Source: Siphonodentalium dalli (taxonomy: Eukaryota; Mollusca; Scaphopoda; Gadilida; Siphonodentaliidae). Taken from it: a stretch of 64,000 nt of DNA. The notes under the pieces were generated by a model. It was given only the letters and a program-made list of their open reading frames with translations, was not told the origin of the DNA and ran no database searches. Shown here piece after piece: positions 1 to 11,311 of the stretch (positions are counted from its first letter, which is position 1; each line of letters begins with the position of its first letter). The stretch lies in NCBI GenBank assembly GCA_032622095.1, contig CP136064.1:264037863-264101862 (forward strand). The letters run 5' to 3'. Made by a program: the position numbers and the translations under genes.

Positions 1-2236
1 AGTGTGCTGGTTTAATAATGACTGTTTTAGTTTCATAATGACTGTGATGGTTTAATAATGACTGTGCTGGTTTAATCATGACCGTGTTTAATAATGACTG
101 TGTTGGTTTAATAATGACTGTGTTTGTTTAATAATGACTGTGCTTGTTTAATAATGACTATGCTGGTTTAATAGTGACTGTGTTGGTTTAATAATGACTG
201 TGTTGGTTTAATAATGACTGTGTTGGTTTGATAATGACTGTGCTGGTTTAATAATGACTGTGTATGATTAATATTGACTGTGTTGGTTTACTAATGACTG
301 TATCTGTTTAATAATGACTCTGTTGGTTTATTAATGACTGTGTATGATTAATATTGACTGTGTTGGTTTACTAATGACTGTATCTGTGTAATAATGACAG
401 TTTGTTTAATAATGACTATGCTGGTTTAATAATGACTGTGTTGGTTTAATAATGACAGTTTGTTTAATAATGACTGTGTTGGATTAATAATGACTGTGTT
501 GGTTTAATAATGACTGTGATAGTTTAATAATAACTGCGTATGATTAATAATGACTGTGCTGATTTAATATTGACTGTGTTGGTTTACTAATGACTGTGTC
601 GGTTTAATAATGACTCTGTTGGTTTAATAATGACTGTGCTAGTTTAATAATAACTGTGTATGATTAATAATGACTGTGCTGGTTTAATAATGACTGTATT
701 TGGTTTAATAATTACTGTGCTGGTTTAATAATGACTGTGTTGGTTTAATAATGACATTTGGTTTAATAATGACTGTGTTGATTTAATAATTGCTGCGTTG
801 GTTTAATAATGACTGTGTTGGTTTAATAATGACTGCGTTGGTTTAATAATGACTGTGCTCGTTTAATAATGACTGTGTTTGTTTAATAATGACTGTGTTT
901 GTTTAATAATAACTGTGCTGGTTTAATAATGACCGTGTTTAATAATGACTGTGTTGGTTTAATAATAACTGTGCTGGTTTAATACTGACTGTGCTGGTTT
1001 AATACTGACAGATGGTTTAATAATGACTGTGCTGGTTTAATAATGACTGTGTTTAATCATGACTGTGTTGGTTTAATAACGACTGTGTTGGTTTAATAAT
1101 GACTGTGCTGGTTTAATAATGACTGTGTGTGAATAATATTGACTGTGTTGGTTTACTAATGACTGTGTCGGTTTAATAATGACTCTGTTGGTTTAATAAT
1201 GACTATGCTAGTTTAATAATAACTGTGTATGATTAATAATGACTGTGCTGATTTAATATTGACTGTGTTGGTTTACCAATGATTGTGTCGGTTTAATAAT
1301 GACTATGTTGATTTAATAATGACTGTTCTAGTTTCATAATAACTGTGTATGATTAATAATGACTGTGCTGGTTTAATAATGACTGTGTGTGAATAATATT
1401 GATTGTGTTGGTTTACTAATGACTGTGTCGGTTTAATAATGACTCTGTTGGTTTAATAATGACTGTGCTAGTTTAATAATAACTGTGTATGATTAATAAT
1501 GACTGTGCTGGTTTAATAATGACTGTGTTGGTTTAATAATGACTGTGTTTGTTTAATAAACACTGCATTTATTTAGTAGTGACTATGTTGATTTAACCAT
1601 GACTGTGTTGGTTTAATAATGACTGTATTTGGTTTAATAATTACTGTGCTAGTTTAATAATGACTGTGTTGGTTTAATAATGACTATCTTTGTTTAGTAA
1701 TGACTGTTGGTTTAATAATGACTGTGTTGATTTAATAATGACTGCGTTGGTTTAATAATGACTGTGTTGGTTTAATAATGACTATGTTGGTTTAATAATG
1801 ACTGTGTTGATTTAATAATGATTGTGTTGGTTTAATAATGACTATGTTGGTTTAATAATGACTGTGTTGGTTTAATAATGACTTTGTTGATTTAATAATA
1901 CCCGTGTTGGTTTAATAGTGACTGTGTTGGTTTAATAATGACTGTGTTGGTTTAATAATGACTGTGTTGATTTAACAATGACTCCGTTGGTTTAATAATA
2001 ACTGTGTATGATTAATAATGACTGTGTTGGTTTAATAATGAATGTATTGGTTTAATAATGACTGTGTTGATTTAATAATACCCGTGTTGGTTTAATAGTG
2101 ACTGTGTTGGTTTAATAATGACTGTGTTGGTTTAATAATGACTGTGTTGATTTAACAATGACTCCGTTGGTTTAATAATGACTGTGTTGGTTTAATAATG
2201 ACTGTTTGTTAATGCAAATGACTGTTTGTTAATGGC
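1..2236. repeat. 20-bp minisatellite with higher-order structure
   Basis: About 105 tandem copies of a 20-bp unit (consensus tttaataatgactgtgttgg) run from the window edge to about 2236. Variant monomers recur in the same order. A multi-monomer pattern with 'tttactaatg', 'gtgtcgg', 'actctg' and 'gtgtatgatt' reappears near 570, 1141, 1261 and 1401 (spacing 120-140 bp). A 180-bp block (nine monomers, with the variant 'aataataccc') starts at 1891 and repeats at 2071. The array probably continues to the left. No coding content. Confidence 0.95.
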
Positions 2237-2622
2237 CATTCCCGTCATTTTGCAAACACCATGCAGCGCCACCATTTTGTATTTGAAAATATATAAGTTC
2301 TTGAATGTTTGATATATAGAAACCAGCCAATACTCCAAGGATTATATAGCTAATAATATGTAATCGGGGTTCTCCATGAGGTATCTAATGATAGTCAATC
2401 TCAGTAACACTAAGTAATATTTGGCAGGGATGTTCGATTGGATATCAGAAAATAGGATATCATATAATCCCATAATATGACAAATATAGCGAATTATCGA
2501 AAAATGAAATACAACGAAAAATTGAAATAGGAATTTTTTGAAAAATAAAGGCGCGTTTCTTAACAGCATCGCTTTGTCCCGCCAGCATCATAACAACACT
2601 TAAGCAGATGTGAATCAATTAC
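2237..2622. other. Unique AT-rich spacer / intron start
   Basis: No repeat or gene is recognised. On the minus strand this is the sequence just after the splice donor of the LDLRa exon. Without splicing there, the frame would run on for 20 more codons to a stop at 2560-2562. No minus-strand AATAAA follows, which favours a further exon to the left of the window. Confidence 0.5.
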
Positions 2623-2909
2623 CTGAGGTCTTGAAACAGTTTTACCCGTAGTCCGGCGGGTAACGCATATGAACCGGATGACGAATCCCAAAATAACCAT
2701 AAACATGAAACCGCCCACAGACGCTCCTATAATATCAGCTGTCGTTATAAAATCACCCAAATCATCATCATCATCATCATCGCACCACTCCTCGTCGTCG
2801 GCTGAATCAGCATCACAGTTGTTTGTACCGTCGCATTTAAGAGAAGAGTCGATACATTCATTGGCACCGATATATTCAGTACAGCTGTACCCAGAACAAT
2901 AACCGTTAC
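2623..2909 (-). CDS. LDLRa + transmembrane exon of a CUB/LDLRa membrane protein (exon 3)
   Basis: Third recognisable exon of a type I membrane protein. The minus strand has an acceptor (tttcgatcacag) before 2909, then 95 codons, then a donor CAG|GTAATT at 2622. The first 40 residues are an LDL-receptor class A module with all six cysteines (YC..YSC..NEC..LKC..NNC..EWC) and the acidic calcium site (CDGTNNC, ADDEEWC). An Asp run and a membrane span (IIGASVGGFMFMVILGFVI) followed by basic residues (CVTRR) come next. The exon starts in phase 1, matching the CUB exon donor at 27413. The cytoplasmic tail either continues in an exon outside the window or ends at the stop at 2560. LDLRa modules bind calcium and protein ligands at the cell surface; the ligand here is unknown. 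The neuropilin/tolloid-like and LRP12 families combine the same modules, but I cannot assign orthology. Confidence 0.82.
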
Positions 2910-3089
2910 CTGTGATCGAAACAAACGTGAAATCAGTATAAGTTCATGTACGTGTACGTGGCTATAGAGTGTCTTTATGTGAGGATACACAACAGCAACC
3001 CCCCCCCCCCCGAGGCAGACCACAATTTCCAAATCCACGCGTGCACCCCGAGCCTTGTGTTGAATTTGTTTTAACTTTATCTAAAGCTG

Positions 3090-3370
3090 TCCAAATGTTG
3101 GACAATTCCGTCCTAATGACCTAATTGTTGGTAAATTCTAGCCTGATGCCCTAATTCTTGGTAAATTCCAGCCTAACGCCCCTAACTGTTGGTATATTAT
3201 AGCCTGAGGCTCTAATTGTTGGAAAATTCCAACCTAACACCCATAATTGTTGGTAAATTCCAGCCTAAGACCCTAATTATTGGTAAATTCTATCCTGAGA
3301 CCCTAATTGTTAGTAAATTCCAGCCTAACGCCCCTAATTGTTGGTAATTACAGGCTAACGCCCATAATTG
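3090..3370. repeat. ~36-bp minisatellite
   Basis: Eight or nine diverged copies of a unit like 'ctaattgttggtaaattccagcctaacgcc'. The same motif occurs once per unit in the 470-bp tandem repeat that follows, so the short array probably expanded out of the longer one. Confidence 0.85.
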
Positions 3371-4575
3371 TTGGTATTTTCCAACTAATTGCCATTTCAG
3401 TCTAAAAAATTAATCTGATGTCGGAACCTGTTCGACTTTTATTCTAAATACGAAAATGATCGCACCGAATACTGATTGGAATATGAAACTAACAGAACAA
3501 ATTCAACCTACCTTTTGTCTGCAATTTCAACAAATGTTGTGTCAGGCTTGGGCTTTTGGAAATGTTGGCCAAAGTTTGGTGTGATGAGGTAATGATGCAA
3601 CTTAGGCCTCTTCACACGCGCTATAGACTGTTAAAAGTGACATATTAAGCGTTGTGTGGGAACTAAAGTCGGCATACCTTGAACAGTCATATATAATTTT
3701 ACTGGCGGGGCTTAGTAAATGATCAATTTTTGCTATAAATTTATTTTTGAGAATTATTTTCTAGACTTACAACGCTTGACCTAATTTTCTAAATTCAATG
3801 TAAAATTATAAAATAAAGAGTTAAATACATCTAGCGCCCCTAATTGTCGTTAATTTCGAACGCATGGCCATTTATGTCAAACAAAATTGACCAAAGTATG
3901 AAAAATTTCGACTTTTATTCTAAAAACAACAATGTTCGCACCAAATACTGATTGGAATATGAAACTAAAACAGAACAAATTCAACCTACCTTCTGTCTGC
4001 AATTTCAACAAATGTTATGCCAGGCTTGAGCTATTGGAAATGTTGGCGCCAAAGTTTGGTGTGAGGAGGTAATGATGCAACTTACGCCTCTTCTCGCGCG
4101 CTATAGACTGTTAAAAGTGACATATTAAGCGTTGCCGGGAAGTAAAGTCGGCATACCATTGGACAGTCATATATAATTTTACTGGCGGGGCTTAGTAAAT
4201 GATAAATCTTTTTGCTATAAATTTATTTTTGAGAATTATTTTCTAGACTTACAACGCTTCACCTAATTTTCAAAATTCAAAATTAAATAGTTAAATACAT
4301 CTAACGCCCCTAATTGTCGGTAATTTCGACCGCATGGCCATTTATGTCAAACAAAATTGACCAAAGTATGAACAATTTCGACTTTTTTTTCTAAAAACAA
4401 CAATGTTCGCACCGAATACTGATTGCAATATGAAACTAAAACAGAACAAATTCAACCTACCTTTTGTCTGCAATTTCAACAAATCTTGTGTCAGGCTTGA
4501 GCTATTGGAAATGTTGGCGCCAAAGTTTGGTGTGAGGAGGTAATGATGCAAATTGGGCAACTTCACACACGCTAT
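3365..4575. repeat. ~470-bp tandem repeat, 2.6 copies
   Basis: Units start near 3365, 3839 and 4309. They share 'cgcaccgaatactgattggaatatgaaac', 'acagaacaaattcaacctacc' (split here into short pieces) and 'tttactggcggggcttagtaaatgat'. The third copy is cut off after 'ggaggtaatgatgca'. Only short, frame-incoherent ORFs occur, so this is non-coding. Confidence 0.85.
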
Positions 4576-5029
4576 GTATACTCGGATATCCGTTTAACGT
4601 AACATGGTTAGTTAGTTTTTATTCTTTACATGCACAGCGATATCATACGATACGTGGCATGCAAGCTGAAACGCTTTGTCGTTATTCTTTTATGCGCCAT
4701 ACACCTTGAGAACTGAGCCACCGGTACCCTTATGCTATTGATCGTGAGGTCTGGGTGAATTTCCCATTGATCTTAATTATACCGATCTGGGGAGGTCTAC
4801 AAAAAAAAGACCGATTGGTCTTTCCCCACCCCCATACATCTGGGGGCGAGTCACTAAACTGTTCTATAATCTATAATAATATTATTATCTTTCATACGAT
4901 ACTTGGACACGTTTCATTCGCATTGCCTTTGCAGGACATGGACTAATTATTTCTTGAGAATATTCAATAAAACATGAACACATCGTCAAGCAGTTAACAT
5001 TTCAAAATATTCAATACATTTAAAGTTCA
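4576..5029. other. Unique spacer
   Basis: AT-rich intronic DNA of the CUB/LDLRa gene, with short A and T runs. I see no gene or repeat in it. Confidence 0.5.
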
Positions 5030-6470
5030 CTCTCTTACATCAGTGAGTAATATGCAACTATAAAGTCATCCCCTGAATCCTTAATGTTAGTAAACAAATG
5101 GGTGAATCCTCCGTACCCGTTACATCAGTGAGTACTATGCAACTATAAAGTCATCCCCTGAATCCTTAATGTTAGTAAACAAATGGGTGAATCCTCCGTA
5201 CCCGTTACATCAGTGAGTACTATGCAACTATAAAGTCACCCCCTGAATCCTTATAATGTTAGTAAACAAATGAGTGAATCCTCCGTACCGGTTACATCAG
5301 TGAGTACTGTGCTACTATAAACTCACCCCTGAATCCTTCGTACCGGTTACATCAGTGAGTACTATGCAACTATACAGTCACCCCCTGAATCCTGAATGTT
5401 CTTAAACAAATGGGTGAATCCTCCGTACCGGTTACACCAGTGAGTGCCATGCAACTATAAAATCACACTTGAATCCTGAATTTTAGTAAACAGAAATGAG
5501 TGAATCTTCCGTACCGGTTACACCCGTGAGTACTATGCAACTATAAAGTCACCCCCTGAATCCTTAATGTTAGTAAACAAATGGGTGAATCCTCCGTACC
5601 CGTTACATCAGTGAGTACTATGCAACTATACAGTCAACCCCTGAATCCTGAATGTTCTTAAACAAATGGGTGAATCCTCCGTACCGGTTACATCAGTGAG
5701 TGCCATGCAACTATAAAATCACACCTGAATCCTGAATTTTAGTAAACAGAAATGAGTGAATCTTCCGTACCGGTTACACCCGTGAGTACTATGCAACTAT
5801 AAAGTCACCCCCTGAATCCCTAATGTTAGTAAAAAAATGGGTGAATCCTCCGTACCGGTTACATCAGTGAGTACTATGCAACTATAAAGTCACCCCCTGA
5901 ATCCTGAATGTTCTTAAACAAATGGATGAATCCTCCGTACCGGTTACATCAGTGAGTGTCATGCAACTATAAAATCACCCCTGAATCCTGAATTTTAGTA
6001 AACAGAAATGAGTGAATCTTCCGTACCGGTTACACCCGTGAGTACTATGCAACTATAAAGTCACCCCCTGAATCCTGAATGTTAGTAAACAAATGGATGA
6101 ATCCTCCGTACCGGTTACATCAGTGAGTAGTATGCCACTATAAAGTCACCCCCTGGATCCTGAATGTTAGTAAACAGAAATGGGTGAATCATCTGTATCG
6201 GTTACATCAGTGAGTACTATGTCACTATAAAGTCACCCCTCAATCCTGAATGTTAGTAAACAAATGGGTGAATCCTCCGTACCGGTTACATCAGTGAGTA
6301 CTATGCAACTATAAAGTCACCCCCTGAATCCTGAATGTTCTTAAACAAATGGGTGAATCCTCCGTACCGGTTACATCAGTGAGAACCATGCTACTATAAT
6401 GTCACCCTCTCAGTCCTGAATGTCAGTAAACAGAAATCAGAAATGGGTGAATCCTCCGTACCGGTTAAGA
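5030..6470. repeat. ~85-bp minisatellite, about 16 copies
   Basis: The unit carries 'gttacatcagtgagtacta', 'tgcaactataaagtcacccc', 'tgaatcctgaatgttagtaa' and 'gggtgaatcctccgtaccg'. Variant units ('acacccgtgagtac', 'aacagaaatgagtgaatc') recur in order at about 260-bp spacing (5490, 5760, 6010). This shows three-unit blocks being duplicated together. Confidence 0.9.
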
Positions 6471-7455
6471 AATTATGGAATACATACGTAGTAAATTTAC
6501 ACTAATAGCCTAGTTTTCACACGGTTGTTGAAGTAGCATCCATAACTGTAAGAGGTATTAGACTTAATTATATAAAAAATATGTAATGTGGTCTGAAAAT
6601 TATTCAAAATGTGTAAGTGTGCGCTAAAAATCTGCGTACCAGCCTTGTTGTTGTTGAATCCGGAATACCGGTTAAATTGATCATATGAATCCCGAGCACC
6701 AGTTAACAGAGGGGTATAATGAATCCCGCGTTCAGCCTGGAAATGGCATGACACCCTCCTTTTTGGCCAGGAAGACTGATCGGTCTTTGTTAGACGAATC
6801 AGTCGAATTAAGATCGATCGGTGGTTTCGAATCAGTCGAATTAAGATCGATCGGGGGTTTTCTCTGACCTCTTGGTGTACTGACCTGACGTGAATGCCGT
6901 GAAAACCAATGTGAATCCGTCCATAGTGAGAGAACCGTCACTCATGAACACCAGTGTTGCGTATCTCTGTGTAGTCACCATGTTACCATAGTGATGGGTG
7001 TGTCCGCTCAGTGTTGCTGCAATGTAGATGGAAATAATTGTCTGCAAGCAAACTAATAAACGGAAAGCCGGTCCGACAATATTTGGTTGTCAACAGTAGA
7101 TCTAAACATTGCAATTGTCAGTCTTGAAAAGCCGTTGGGTCGATCAATTAAACTGTGTTATGCAATGCAACATACAGTCCTTTACTTAGTCCTTATTCGA
7201 GTAATTTCAGAAATTGTGGGAAATGACCACGTGAACGTCCTTAGTGAAGTAGTCTATGACGTGAATTTGGGCGGGAAAAACATTTAGGCTGAAATGGGTC
7301 GAAAATAGGCAGTCCGAAAATAAACGGAAATTGTCCATAACAAGTATACAACGTCAGAGAGCAAAACTCAAATAAACGTTCTTTATTATTATAATTATCA
7401 GATACAATATCTTAAAATTTTCGACCAACTGTTGAATGGGAATTTTAGTTATATA
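6471..7455. other. Spacer with a small 33-bp direct duplication
   Basis: No gene is recognised. A 33-bp direct repeat around 'cgaatcagtcgaattaagat' lies at 6797-6829 and 6830-6861. The left part keeps traces of the preceding minisatellite ('gaatccggaataccggttaa'). Confidence 0.5.
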
Positions 7456-7458
7456 TGT

Positions 7459-7610
7459 TGCTTTGAGCTCAGAGCGATTTATATGCCTGTATCGCCTGGG
7501 GTATCAAATTCAAATTGTTTGTTTAATTGATATCAATTGCATGTTATGTGTTCTGTTTATTGTTACAATAAACATGTCACTGCAATAAATCAATCAATCA
7601 TATTGGATTG
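7459..7610 (+). repeat. LINE-like 3' tail
   Basis: About 150 bp with AATAAA-like signals and a short (AATC)n end, as left by 5'-truncated non-LTR retrotransposons. The same segment is at 19719-19870. No coding sequence is attached. Confidence 0.45.
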
Positions 7611-8018
7611 TGTTTGTTCATATTGGTTTGGAAACAATGTTATTTATTTTAAGAATAACAAATTTATTATCAAGTTGGAACACAAACGATATATATTTCA
7701 TCTCGAATTTATTGTTGTTATTATTATTTTGTTCATGCATGGGTACAACAATTGATTTGGAAATTGATAAAATATGTCAGAAAATGATGACTGAAAATGA
7801 AGCTGTTGTATTCTGTGCCTGGTGGTATGTTTTTGGGGCGGTGTGTCTTTGGGGTCGGTTGTCCCGTTCCCATTGACCGATTGAGGACACCGCAATTTTA
7901 CGATACCAGGATTCAACAACAAATGTTCATTAGTTTCTCATATTATCGGTCACCATGTTGTGAAATTTAACACCAAAATCTGCTTTAAACTATATGTTCA
8001 ACAACCGGTTTATGCAAC

Positions 8019-8134
8019 ATACGAGATGAGTTGGATAGCTCATTAGTCTAGCATCAATATACGAGATGAGTTGGATAGCTCGTTAGTCTAGCATCAATAT
8101 ACGAGATGAGTTGGATAGCTCATTAGTCTAGCAT
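8019..8134. repeat. Triple 40-bp direct repeat
   Basis: Three near-identical units of 'acgagatgagttggatagct' plus 'cattagtctagcatcaatat'. The second unit carries cgt for cat. The second block has the same three units at 20279-20394. Confidence 0.9.
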
Positions 8135-8615
8135 CTTTGGAAAAGGACGAATTTTGAATTTGCAATGCAGCCGAGATATCTTGCCGTCATTTTGAAGCGA
8201 ATAATTTCTCGGCCCACATGGTCAGAAGGAACTAAATGTTTTCCATAGGCAGGGATGTGGCTAGAGGGTCTCCGCTGGGGGGTATCCACCTTGGGAATTT
8301 CCAACTGCACCCCCCCCCCCCCCCTTGAGTCGGAATAACACCAACACAACTTTTTGCATAATTCCATTTGCACCCCCCCCCCCCCCCTTGAGTCAGAAAA
8401 TCGCACCAACACAACTTTTTGCATAATTCCATTTCCACCCCCCCCCCCCTTGTACATCATGATCAGGCCTAATTTCCTATATATTCATAAGCCATGCTTC
8501 TATTTTCCCAGTATGAGAACATTAAGATATTTTAACCTGAAAATTTCACCAAAAAAAAACAACTAGTGATCTAATTCCAGACAAATGCACACAGCTACCG
8601 ACAACAGACCAGGAA

Positions 8616-8649
8616 ACACCGGGCCGACCATGGTTGTTCGGCCCGGTGT
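8616..8649. repeat. GC-rich hairpin inside the hAT element
   Basis: Arms acaccgggccga / tcggcccggtgt around a loop containing ccatgg. It is followed by 'gagaaaattttgaaa', like the second hairpin 260 bp downstream. Confidence 0.85.
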
Positions 8650-8877
8650 GAGAAAATTTTGAAAACTATACAAGAAAATCGCAAATCCTAGCATCTAGAC
8701 TGGCCTCAACTGAAGCTTTCCTAGTGTTTGAAATTTCAAACCTCATGCTCCTCCTCAGGTTGGAAAATTCTTCAACTGATGACCATTTATGTCTACAAGT
8801 TTGACCAAATGTAGTAAAATATTGTTTTGCTAAACTAATTAGCAGTTTTGTATTTGGCCATGTGGATGGGGCAATGA

Positions 8878-8910
8878 CACACCGGGCCGACCATGGTTCG
8901 GCCCGGTGTG
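8878..8910. repeat. Second GC-rich hairpin inside the hAT element
   Basis: Perfect 13-bp arms cacaccgggccga / tcggcccggtgtg with a 7-base loop (ccatggt). The flanks match those of the first hairpin, so the element carries an internal duplication. Confidence 0.88.
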
Positions 8911-9687
8911 CGAAAATTTTGAAATCTGAACAAGAAAATCGCAAAATCCTAACATCTAGACTAGCCTCAAGCCTTCCTACTGTTGGAAATTTCAAACCCT
9001 ACACCCCCACTTAGGTTGGAAAATTTCCAACTGATGACAATTCCAATGACAATGTTGACCAATTGTATGACAATATTGTTTTCTTAAATTAACTAGAAGT
9101 TTTTGACTGGCCACGGGGGAGGGACCAGGACACAAGCTTTCCAAGTGTTGGAAATTTCCAACCTGTCACCCCCTAAGGTTGGAAAATTTCCAACTGATGA
9201 CCATTTCTGTCAAATATTTTGACAAAAAATAGGAACATATGCAAATATTGGTCGAAAAACAATAAATTCCCCCCAATAAATTGTTTTATAATCAAACTAC
9301 AAGAACATTTTCAACCTATTGTTGGTGTGAAATTTCGTTGTGGCAGGTATGAAATTTCCAACTATTGAAAATATAGCTCTCTGCTGGGGGGTGAGACACC
9401 CCCCCCCCCCCACCCCCCCCCCCCCTCTAGCCACATCCCTGTCCATAGGCTACATTGTTAACGTTTGACCACGCCCACGCTAAATCCTCGAGTTCAGAAG
9501 TGCACGATGCATGCGTTCGTGAAGACCACGCCTTTCGGCATCTGTTCGCACAGAGCCATTTCGAGCCATGCCTTTTTTTAAAAACAACATTACGTTTTCC
9601 ACACTACCCCACTTTTTGCACAGAATTTGACAGTCTGACGAAAGCTAATACACAGCCACACTATTAGAGCTCTCCCGCCATTGTTTG

Positions 9688-9916
9688 AACACGAACGCAT
9701 TTCAGACTAGGAAACGCCCACGTTTTTACATGCTATGGGTATTATATTTCTTATAATGTGTCAATTTATTTGATATATTATACGCCAATCGCCAATTTTT
9801 TAACTCGTATTCGAGATACCGTGTAAAAACGAAAGGGACGTAATTCTACTTATTTAGTTCCTTCTAACCACATGGGTGTTACCGTAATGTCATTTCGATC
9901 AAAGAGGGATAATCCA
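9688..9916. other. Spacer before the LINE fragment
   Basis: Non-coding. A weak inverted pair, cgtttttacatgctatggg at 9720 and taccgtgtaaaaacg near 9830, could mark a small decayed element. No duplication was found to support it. Confidence 0.35.
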
Positions 9917-10673
9917 AAATCCAAAATATGCATCTAATTCTGCTGTTCGAGCTGAACTGGGAAGCTATCCGTTATATATTGATGCATTGTTTTGAATGGC
10001 TACCAACGCTGTTAAAATTACCTCACGTTGCACGAGCAAGTTATTGCAAGAGGCAGTTATTGAACAACTTAACGGAAAAACTGGTAGTTCAAGCTTCAAA
10101 AGTTTAGAATCGTATGGGTTTACTTTAAATAGCGATGAGAGTAGTAGCGCCCTTCTGAGTAGTCTGATTTCGTTCAAACGACAGCTTAAGAAAACCCATG
10201 TTATAGATTTTCTAGTCAGTATGCTTGATAGCGCTTCTAAATCAGGCAAAAACAAGCTAAGAACATGATATAGGCGTTTCAAAAGAAATTTTGAGTTATA
10301 ACCCTACCGTATCCACACAGCTTCCCAAACTGATCGTACAATGTTTACGCGTCTGAGAATAAGTAATCATTCTCTTGCTATTGAAAAAGGTAGGCATACG
10401 CAACCGAAAAAGACACCGTTACCATTACGGCTGTGTGTTTTTTGTGAAGACAAAATCGTCGAAAACGAAAGACACTTCTTAATTGACTGCCCCCATTATT
10501 CCACCCAGCGTAGTGAATTACTAAAACTAATGGAGGGAAATTTTATTAATTTTCGACTGATGAGTAGATGGGACCAACTGAAGCATATATTAGATAATGA
10601 CCTTACACAACATTGTGCGAAAGTTTGCAACATAGTCAGGAGGTTTTTCGAGTGCAGATTGAACAATACATAA
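9917..10673 (+). pseudogene. Decayed 3' end of a LINE ORF2 (same clade as the 17.1-27.1 kb LINE)
   Basis: The translation matches the C-terminal third of the LINE ORF2 at 25.2-26.9 kb, but with stops and shifts. The first part reads ASNSAVRAELGSYPLYIDAL (compare ASNHASRAELGRFPVFHDAV), then hits TGA near 9990. NKLRT is followed by a stop at 10268, and the frame resumes at 10341 with FTRLRISNHSLAIEKGRH. The terminal zinc-binding motif C..C....E..H....C (CVFCEDKIVENERHFLIDC) is complete, and the ORF closes at 10673. It is a 5'-truncated, inactive copy. The remaining 110-residue tail is open, but I see no reason to think it is expressed. Confidence 0.85.
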
Positions 10674-10909
10674 ATATTATTATATAATGTATATTAAGCT
10701 ACTTGACTGAGTGATGTTATTATTACAGTTTATATATGTTCATTATATATGTTCATTAACATATGACGTAATCGCGGTGACGTCAAGTCGCAACTGTAAT
10801 TCGCTCTCTGGGAAGATAAATATATCGCCTATTGTCGTTTCTTAAAACGACACATGACAACTTATTAACTTACACTCACTGGACATTGGTCATCGGAGGT
10901 ATAGGTGAA
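10674..10909 (+). promoter_or_regulatory. Possible LINE 5' region with CRE-like palindrome
   Basis: AT-rich sequence with TGACGTCA at 10778-10785, the consensus CREB/ATF site. It precedes an ORF that may be the first ORF of the downstream LINE. Promoter function is inferred from one 8-bp site and position only. A second TGACGTCA lies at 11286-11293. Confidence 0.3.
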
Positions 10910-11311
10910 ATGGCGGACGATGAAGCGGACAACGAAACTGTGATCTCTACATCTATAGATATACCAGTACCGGTACCGAAGGTTACGGAAATGCGGGATT
11001 ACTCACTGAGAATTGACAAAGTTGCAAAAAAGAAATCGAAGGGAATGTCTGTTTATTTCGATAATGTGGAAGTGAAAAACAAAGGAAGATGTGTCACAAT
11101 CGATTTGGATACCAGGAAATTCGAAGCATACAGGTATGGTGTGACAGAAATATATTGGGATTCTGTTAAGCTGAAGGAGAAAAACGGATCTATTTGGCGC
11201 GTTGCCTGCGACAAAAAAGGTGTTGAAGTTGAGGAAATTGTTCCAACCAGAAGTAAGTCGTGTATGCTAACTATTCACAATTGGTTGACGTCATGCGTTA
11301 GGCGTAACTGA
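10910..11311 (+). CDS. Uncharacterised ORF upstream of LINE 1 (possible ORF0)
   Basis: 133 codons from ATG 10910 (gaaATGGCGG context; an upstream in-frame ATG at 10832 would add 26 residues). The start is acidic (MADDEADNE), followed by a lysine-rich stretch and alternating hydrophobic/charged segments that look beta-rich. I recognise no domain. At 11254 the frame crosses a good splice donor (AGAA|GTAAGT). Past an AG near 11440, a second stretch (11441-11640) reads plausibly as protein in two frames (GKVTLEEHYWKRISLAV; then FTNTGGRRFKLMGGYLMYLD), so a spliced or decayed longer protein is possible. It lies 388 bp before the LINE ORF1 on the same strand. It could instead be an unrelated host or transposon gene fragment. 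Confidence 0.4.
   Translation: MADDEADNETVISTSIDIPVPVPKVTEMRDYSLRIDKVAKKKSKGMSVYFDNVEVKNKGRCVTIDLDTRKFEAYRYGVTEIYWDSVKLKEKNGSIWRVACDKKGVEVEEIVPTRSKSCMLTIHNWLTSCVRRN
11292..11308. repeat. 17-bp inverted repeat, left arm
   Basis: catgcgttaggcgtaac is the exact reverse complement of 17080-17096, which sits 13 bp after the LINE 1 ORF2 stop codon. The pair brackets the ORF1-ORF2 unit. Confidence 0.7.

Larger units (their letters stand above)
8250..9441. mobile_element. hAT-type non-autonomous element (CAGGGATGTGG family), copy 1
   Basis: Ends are inverted: CAGGGATGTGGCTAGAGGG at the left and its complement CCTCTAGCCACATCCCTG at the right. The flanks are an 8-bp duplication, tccatagg (8242-8249 and 9442-9449). 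CAGGG ends with an 8-bp duplication are typical of hAT elements. No transposase is present. The interior has poly-C runs, 'ggttggaaaatttccaac' motifs and two GC-rich perfect hairpins (8616-8649, 8878-8910). Confidence 0.85.
7456..9687. mobile_element. Composite 2.2-kb block, copy 1
   Basis: This 2232-bp stretch recurs nearly base for base at 19716-21946; differences are a few substitutions and C-run lengths. In order it contains: a LINE-like 3' tail to about 7610 ending in caataaatcaatcaatca, AT-rich sequence, a triple 40-bp repeat, a 1.19-kb hAT-type insertion with its own 8-bp duplication, and 240 bp of non-coding sequence. I find no terminal inverted repeat and no flanking duplication of the whole block. 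Both copies carry the nested hAT element at the same site, so the block was copied after that insertion. Confidence 0.85.

Noticed and set aside
8128-8995. ORFs of about 110 codons within the 2.2-kb block
   Set aside because: They are built on poly-C runs and hairpins of a non-coding hAT element, and change frame between the two copies.
9711-9835. Possible small MITE with cgtttttaca arms
   Set aside because: Arms match for only about 10 bp and no flanking duplication is present.
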